Assembly (NCBI GenBank): GCA_902493385.1
Contig: CABUPO010000007.1
Location: forward strand, 75,557-139,556
Origin: an uncultured Lachnospiraceae bacterium
GTDB lineage: Bacteria; Bacillota; Clostridia; Lachnospirales; Lachnospiraceae
DNA length: 64,000 bases
Direction: 5' to 3'
Below, piece by piece: positions 59,746 through 64,000 of the stretch (position 1 is its first letter; each line of letters begins with the position of its first letter). Position numbers and translations under genes: made by a program. Under the pieces are notes generated by a model, which was given only the letters and a program-made list of their open reading frames with translations, did no database searches and was not told the origin of the DNA.

Positions 59746-61428
59746 ATGAGGTTAACAGGAGCTCAGATTGTACTTGAATGTCTTTTGGAACAGGGTGTAG
59801 ATACAGTATTCGGATATCCTGGAGGTACAATACTTAACGTATATGATGAATTATACAAATATCAGGACAGAATAAGACATATACTGACCTCGCACGAACA
59901 GGGAGCTGCACATGCTGCAGACGGATATGCAAGGTCAACGGGAAAAGTAGGAGTATGTATGGCTACAAGCGGTCCGGGGGCAACCAACCTTGTTACCGGA
60001 ATCGCCACAGCTTATATGGATTCAATACCGCTTATTGCAATAACATGTAATGTTAATGTGCCGGCGCTGGGTAAGGATAGTTTTCAGGAGATAGACGTTG
60101 CCGGCGTGACTATGCCAATCACTAAGCATAACTTTATTGTAAAGGATGTTAATGTGCTTGCAGAGACAATACGACGCGCGTTCAGAATTGCACAGAGAGG
60201 GCGCAAAGGCCCGGTTCTTATAGATATTGCAAAGGATGTTACGGCAGCGTTATGTGATTATGAGAAAAAAGAAAAATATATTCCTGCAAGAAGCACAGAG
60301 TACATATCTGAAAATGATATTAGCGCGGCGGTAAAAGCTATTAAAGCTTCAAAGCGTCCTATGATATTTGTTGGCGGAGGATGCGTTGCATCAAGAGCAG
60401 AAAACGAGCTTATGGAATTTGCTTCGCTTATTGACGCGCCTGTATGCGATTCCCTTATGGGTAAAGGCGCATTTGATAATACCGATGAAAGATATACCGG
60501 CATGCTTGGAATGCATGGAACTAAGACTTCCAACCTTGGAGTTATGAAAAGCGACCTTTTGATTGCGCTTGGTACAAGATTTTCTGACCGCGTACTTGGC
60601 AATCCAAAGAAGTTTGCAGAGAATGCAAAGGTGCTTCATATAGATATTGACCCGGCTGAGGTTAATAAAAATATTCGTGTTGATTACAGCATAATCGGTG
60701 ATGTAAAAGAAGTTCTTAAAATGCTTAATGAAAAGCTTGACCAGTGCGATAACAGCGAGTGGATGGGCCTTATAAAAGATATGAAAGCTGATATGCCTCT
60801 TTCATATGATATGAGCAGATTGACAGGCCCGTCAATTGTATCCTACATAAACAAAGCAACCGACGGGGATGCAATTATAACTACTGACGTTGGACAGCAT
60901 CAGATGTGGGCGGCGCAGTATTACAAGTATAAGAAGCCGGCAACATTTTTAAGTTCAGGCGGACTTGGTACTATGGGATTTGGACTGGGCGCGTGTATAG
61001 GGGCTAAAGTAGGCAATCCGGATAAGACTGTTATCAACATGGCGGGAGACGGATGCTTTAGAATGAACCTTAATGAGCTTGCTACGGCCTCAAGGTATAA
61101 TATACCGATTATTCAGGTTGTATTTAATAATTACGTTCTTGGTATGGTAAGACAATGGCAGGATTTGTTCTATCAGAAAAGATATTCTAATACAATTCTT
61201 AAGGATAAGGTTGATTTCGTTAAAGTATCTGAAGGGCTTGGAGTAAAGGCCGTAAGAGTAACTACAAATGATGAATTTAAAGAAGCGTTTGATAATGCTT
61301 TGGCGCTTAATGAGCCGGTTGTCATTGAATGTGTTATTGATAATGATGATAAGGTATGGCCGATGGTTGCTCCAGGAAATGCAATTGATAAAATAATCAC
61401 AGCTGATGATTTAGATGAAAGGGATTGA
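59746..61428 (+). CDS. ilvB: Acetolactate synthase large subunit
   Basis: Thiamine-diphosphate enzyme of 560 residues condensing pyruvates (or pyruvate and 2-oxobutyrate). FGYPGGTILNVYDELY, the TPP-activating Glu in LTSHEQGAAHAADGYAR, and the TPP motif GDGCFRMNLNELATASRYNI are intact. The ATG at 59746 follows AGGAGAG. No ilvN regulatory subunit gene follows, so it lies elsewhere or the enzyme works without one. The TGA stop lies inside the -35 box of the next promoter. Confidence 0.94.
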   Translation: MRLTGAQIVLECLLEQGVDTVFGYPGGTILNVYDELYKYQDRIRHILTSHEQGAAHAADGYARSTGKVGVCMATSGPGATNLVTGIATAYMDSIPLIAITCNVNVPALGKDSFQEIDVAGVTMPITKHNFIVKDVNVLAETIRRAFRIAQRGRKGPVLIDIAKDVTAALCDYEKKEKYIPARSTEYISENDISAAVKAIKASKRPMIFVGGGCVASRAENELMEFASLIDAPVCDSLMGKGAFDNTDERYTGMLGMHGTKTSNLGVMKSDLLIALGTRFSDRVLGNPKKFAENAKVLHIDIDPAEVNKNIRVDYSIIGDVKEVLKMLNEKLDQCDNSEWMGLIKDMKADMPLSYDMSRLTGPSIVSYINKATDGDAIITTDVGQHQMWAAQYYKYKKPATFLSSGGLGTMGFGLGACIGAKVGNPDKTVINMAGDGCFRMNLNELATASRYNIPIIQVVFNNYVLGMVRQWQDLFYQKRYSNTILKDKVDFVKVSEGLGVKAVRVTTNDEFKEAFDNALALNEPVVIECVIDNDDKVWPMVAPGNAIDKIITADDLDERD

Positions 61429-61453
61429 CAATTATTTGTTAATCTTCTACAAT
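61425..61453 (+). promoter_or_regulatory. serC-serA promoter
   Basis: TTGACA (61425-61430, overlapping the ilvB stop), 17-base spacer, TACAAT (61448-61453). Confidence 0.75.
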
Positions 61454-61528
61454 AAGATTTGTTTTTATATTGTTTTATAATAATTAAGATATTTATTGCA
61501 GGCATGAGCCTGACAGAAGGAGGATGAG

Positions 61529-62614
61529 ATGGGAAGAGTATATAATTTCTCGGCAGGTCCGGCTGTTTTGCCGGAGGAAGTATTAAAAGAAGCAGCGGAT
61601 GAGATGCTGGATTACAGGGGCTCAGGGATGTCTGTTATGGAAATGAGCCATCGTTCTAAGGTGTATGATGATATCATTAAAACAGCAGAAAAGGATTTAC
61701 GCGAGCTGCTTGATATTCCTGATAACTACAAGGTAATGTTTTTGCAGGGCGGAGCTTCTACACAGTTTGCCATGATTCCTATGAACCTTATGAAGAATAA
61801 GACTGCAGATTACATAATAACAGGGCAGTGGGCAAAAAAGGCTTATCAGGAAGCTTGTATATACGGTAAAGCTAATGCCATAGCATCATCTGAGGATAAA
61901 ACATTTTCTTATATCCCTGACTGCAGCGACCTTCCAATCAGTGAAGATGCAGATTATGTATATATCTGTGAGAATAATACTATCTATGGTACAAAGTATA
62001 AGAAGCTGCCTGACACAAAGGGCAAGATACTTGTATCGGACGTATCATCCTGCTTTTTGTCAGAGCCTATGAATATTGCTGATTACGGTGTAGTATATGG
62101 CGGAGTGCAGAAGAACATAGGACCTGCCGGAGTTGCTATTACAATAATGCGCGAGGACCTTATTACTGATGATGTACTGCCAGGCACGCCTACAATGCTT
62201 AAGTATAAGACTCATGCGGATAATGATTCTCTTTATAACACTCCCCCGGCATATGGAATATATATATGTGGTAAGGTGTTTAAGTGGCTTAAGGATATGG
62301 GCGGACTTGAAGTTATGAAGGAAAGAAATGAAGAGAAGGCTAAGATTCTTTATGATTTCCTTGATTCCAGTAAGCTGTTTACAGGTACTGTTGTAAAAGA
62401 AGACCGTTCCCTTATGAATGTGCCTTTTGTAACCGGCGACAAAGAGCTTGATGCAAAATTTGTTGCTGAAGCAAAGGCTGCGGGTCTTGAGAACCTTAAG
62501 GGACACAGAACTGTCGGAGGCATGCGTGCAAGTATTTATAACGCTATGCCAAAAGCAGGTGTTGAGAAGCTTGTTGAGTTTATGAGTGACTTTGAAAAGA
62601 AGAATATGAAATAA
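61529..62614 (+). CDS. serC: Phosphoserine aminotransferase
   Basis: PLP enzyme (361 residues) turning phosphohydroxypyruvate and glutamate into phosphoserine. NFSAGPAVLPEEVLKEA at the N-terminus, MSVMEMSHRSK, FLQGGASTQFAM and the PLP-Lys region YGGVQKNIGPAGV are present. GAAGGAGG precedes the ATG. serA follows after 41 bases. Confidence 0.95.
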   Translation: MGRVYNFSAGPAVLPEEVLKEAADEMLDYRGSGMSVMEMSHRSKVYDDIIKTAEKDLRELLDIPDNYKVMFLQGGASTQFAMIPMNLMKNKTADYIITGQWAKKAYQEACIYGKANAIASSEDKTFSYIPDCSDLPISEDADYVYICENNTIYGTKYKKLPDTKGKILVSDVSSCFLSEPMNIADYGVVYGGVQKNIGPAGVAITIMREDLITDDVLPGTPTMLKYKTHADNDSLYNTPPAYGIYICGKVFKWLKDMGGLEVMKERNEEKAKILYDFLDSSKLFTGTVVKEDRSLMNVPFVTGDKELDAKFVAEAKAAGLENLKGHRTVGGMRASIYNAMPKAGVEKLVEFMSDFEKKNMK

Positions 62615-62655
62615 TAGAGATAATAACAATTTATTTGAAAAGAGGTTTTAATATT

Positions 62656-63825
62656 ATGGCTGATTTTAAGATAAAATGCCTTAATCCAATTGCTTCTGTC
62701 GGTCTTGATATGCTGAGCGACAGATATGAGATAACGGAGGATGTTAATGATGCGGACGGAATTCTTGTAAGAAGCGCATCAATGCATGATATGGAGTTTG
62801 CTCCGTCGTTAAAAGCAATAGCAAGAGCCGGAGCCGGTGTTAATAACATTCCGCTTGATGAATGTGCCGAGAAAGGTATTATAGTTTTCAACACGCCGGG
62901 CGCTAATGCCAACGGTGTTAAGGAACTTGTTATAGCAGGTCTTTTAATGTCGTCACGTGATATTGTAGGCGGAGTCAACTGGGTTAAAGAGAATGCCGGA
63001 GATGAGAATATTAACAAGTCCGCTGAAAAAGCCAAGAAGGCTTTTGCAGGTCATGAGATAGAAGGCAAGAAGCTTGGTATTATCGGTCTTGGAGCTATCG
63101 GCGTCCTTGTTGCGAATGCCGCAAGCGCGCTTGGAATGGAAGTCTATGGCTGCGACCCATACCTTACTGTATCTAACGCACTCAGACTGTCAAGGGCTGT
63201 TCACTGTGTTAATACAAGAGAAGAGATATATGAAAAATGTGATTATATCACTGTTCATGTTCCGGCGCTTGAAGATACCAAGGGTATGATTAACAGAGAA
63301 AGTATCGCGCTTATGAAGGACGGCGTGGTTATTCTTAATTTTGCGAGAGATATACTTGTTAATGAAGATGATATTGCAGAAGCGCTTGAATCAGGAAAGG
63401 TTGCAAAATACGTAACTGATTTTGCCAATCCTAAGTCGGTTAATATGAAGAATGCGCTTGTTGTTCCTCATCTTGGAGCATCTACCGCTGAATCAGAAGA
63501 TAACTGTGCTGTTATGGCGGTTAGAGAGATTAAAGATTTTATGGAAAATGGTAATATCACTAATTCTGTAAACTATCCTGCATGTGACGCGGGAGTATGT
63601 ACTTCAGAAGGACGTATCACAATATGCCACAGAAATACGCCGAATCTCATTACTAACTGTGCAAGTGTATTTTCATCTATGGGATGCAATATTGATCATA
63701 TGGTGGATAAGAGCAGGGGCAATTACGCATATTCCATTATAGATATTGGAAGCAAGGCTTCAGATGAGATGGTTGAGAAGCTTGAAGCTGTGGATGGAGT
63801 ATATAAAGTCAGAATTATTAAATAA
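62656..63825 (+). CDS. serA: D-3-phosphoglycerate dehydrogenase
   Basis: First step of serine synthesis, 389 residues. NAD-binding LGIIGLGAIGVLVANAA, substrate Arg in RAGAGVNNIPLDEC, and PHLGASTAESEDNC with the catalytic His are visible; a C-terminal ACT-like domain (ITICHRNTPNLITNCAS) suggests serine feedback. ATG at 62656 behind AAAAGAGGT is chosen over an earlier in-frame ATG. A terminator follows. Confidence 0.94.
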   Translation: MADFKIKCLNPIASVGLDMLSDRYEITEDVNDADGILVRSASMHDMEFAPSLKAIARAGAGVNNIPLDECAEKGIIVFNTPGANANGVKELVIAGLLMSSRDIVGGVNWVKENAGDENINKSAEKAKKAFAGHEIEGKKLGIIGLGAIGVLVANAASALGMEVYGCDPYLTVSNALRLSRAVHCVNTREEIYEKCDYITVHVPALEDTKGMINRESIALMKDGVVILNFARDILVNEDDIAEALESGKVAKYVTDFANPKSVNMKNALVVPHLGASTAESEDNCAVMAVREIKDFMENGNITNSVNYPACDAGVCTSEGRITICHRNTPNLITNCASVFSSMGCNIDHMVDKSRGNYAYSIIDIGSKASDEMVEKLEAVDGVYKVRIIK

Positions 63826-63853
63826 GATTTCCTTACAGTTATTATATCGGAGG

Positions 63854-63891
63854 GCTTTGGAAAGCTATAGTACAGCATTCCAAAGCTTTTC
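63854..63891 (+). terminator. Terminator after serC-serA
   Basis: Perfect 9-bp arms GCTTTGGAA (63854-63862) and TTCCAAAGC (63878-63886) followed by TTTTCTTTTT. Confidence 0.85.
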
Positions 63892-63972
63892 TTTTTGTAT
63901 AATATATCTGTCCAACAGATAAAAAATCCACTATTATATATGTTATAACACGGGTTAAGGAAGGATATTTTT

Positions 63973-64000
63973 ATGGAAAAAATAATAACTGAAGACAAAA
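63973..64000 (+). CDS. Start of next gene, cut by window edge
   Basis: ATG at 63973 behind AAGGAAGG opens MEKIITEDK and runs to the window end. Too short to name. Confidence 0.6.

Noticed and set aside
62060..62629. Long minus-strand open frame (189 codons) opposite serC
   Set aside because: Antisense to a clear serC; composition typical of a reverse shadow.

Overview
The window is a low-GC chromosomal segment from a spore-forming Gram-positive anaerobe, most likely a member of the Lachnospiraceae. The evidence is an intact sporulation sigma factor of the SigK type, RNase J, a PyrK/PyrD-type dihydroorotate dehydrogenase, LytTR and LCP proteins, AGGAGG-type ribosome binding sites with frequent TTG/GTG starts, and many sigma-A promoters with 17-nt spacers. 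Species cannot be named from sequence alone. No rRNA, tRNA or CRISPR array was seen.

Layout. 0-3.8 kb: end of RNase J, a short MltG-like protein, and TrmR plus a U32-family TrhP, a tRNA U34 modification pair. 3.8-11.4 kb: GH13 glucosidase, FAD/Rieske oxidoreductase, AlkD-like DNA repair protein, then an operon of larC with an ECF nickel transporter (NikMN, NikQ, NikO). 11.4-17.8 kb: carbamate kinase homologue, then PHP phosphoesterase, UDP-sugar pyrophosphorylase and a large intracellular GH2 enzyme. 17.8-23.2 kb: FHA protein behind a strongly palindromic promoter, SigK, a secreted esterase with Ig-like repeats, and an orphan glutathionylspermidine-synthase-like ATP-grasp protein. 23.2-41.1 kb: asd and the pyrimidine genes pyrC, pyrF, pyrK, pyrD, pyrE. 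This block is split by an accessory island (about 26.6-35.1 kb) and a second small insertion (about 39.1-40.2 kb). 41.1-53.4 kb: CpaE/MinD-like protein, CNNM/CorC protein, an ABC-F ATPase, a GlgX-like GH13 protein with its catalytic residues replaced, CIRCE-controlled htpG, an amidase and a hybrid histidine kinase. 53.5-64 kb: cobalamin-dependent methionine synthase, glycosyltransferase, LCP protein, ilvD, ilvB, serC and serA.

The accessory island carries a nucleotide-kinase-like ATPase, a GNAT-PUA-like fusion and a stand-alone ASCH protein as a tight cassette, flanked by near-identical 30-bp direct repeats. It also has broken genes, a GC-richer sigma factor with a 380-residue C-terminal extension, a Phd/RelE pair with a truncated toxin, a GNAT, and a LytTR response regulator frameshifted in a T8 tract. 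The second insertion holds an unannotated-type small locus: a 30-residue holin-like type I toxin with convergent promoters and a shared bidirectional terminator.

Main points for follow-up: the kinase/GNAT/ASCH cassette (possible nucleic-acid modification or defence system), the catalytically dead GlgX homologue, the ABC-F protein with one composite ATP site degenerate on both sides, the type I toxin-antitoxin locus, and the LytTR frameshift. Nickel-pincer cofactor genes larC and larE are 30 kb apart with no larA or larB in the window.
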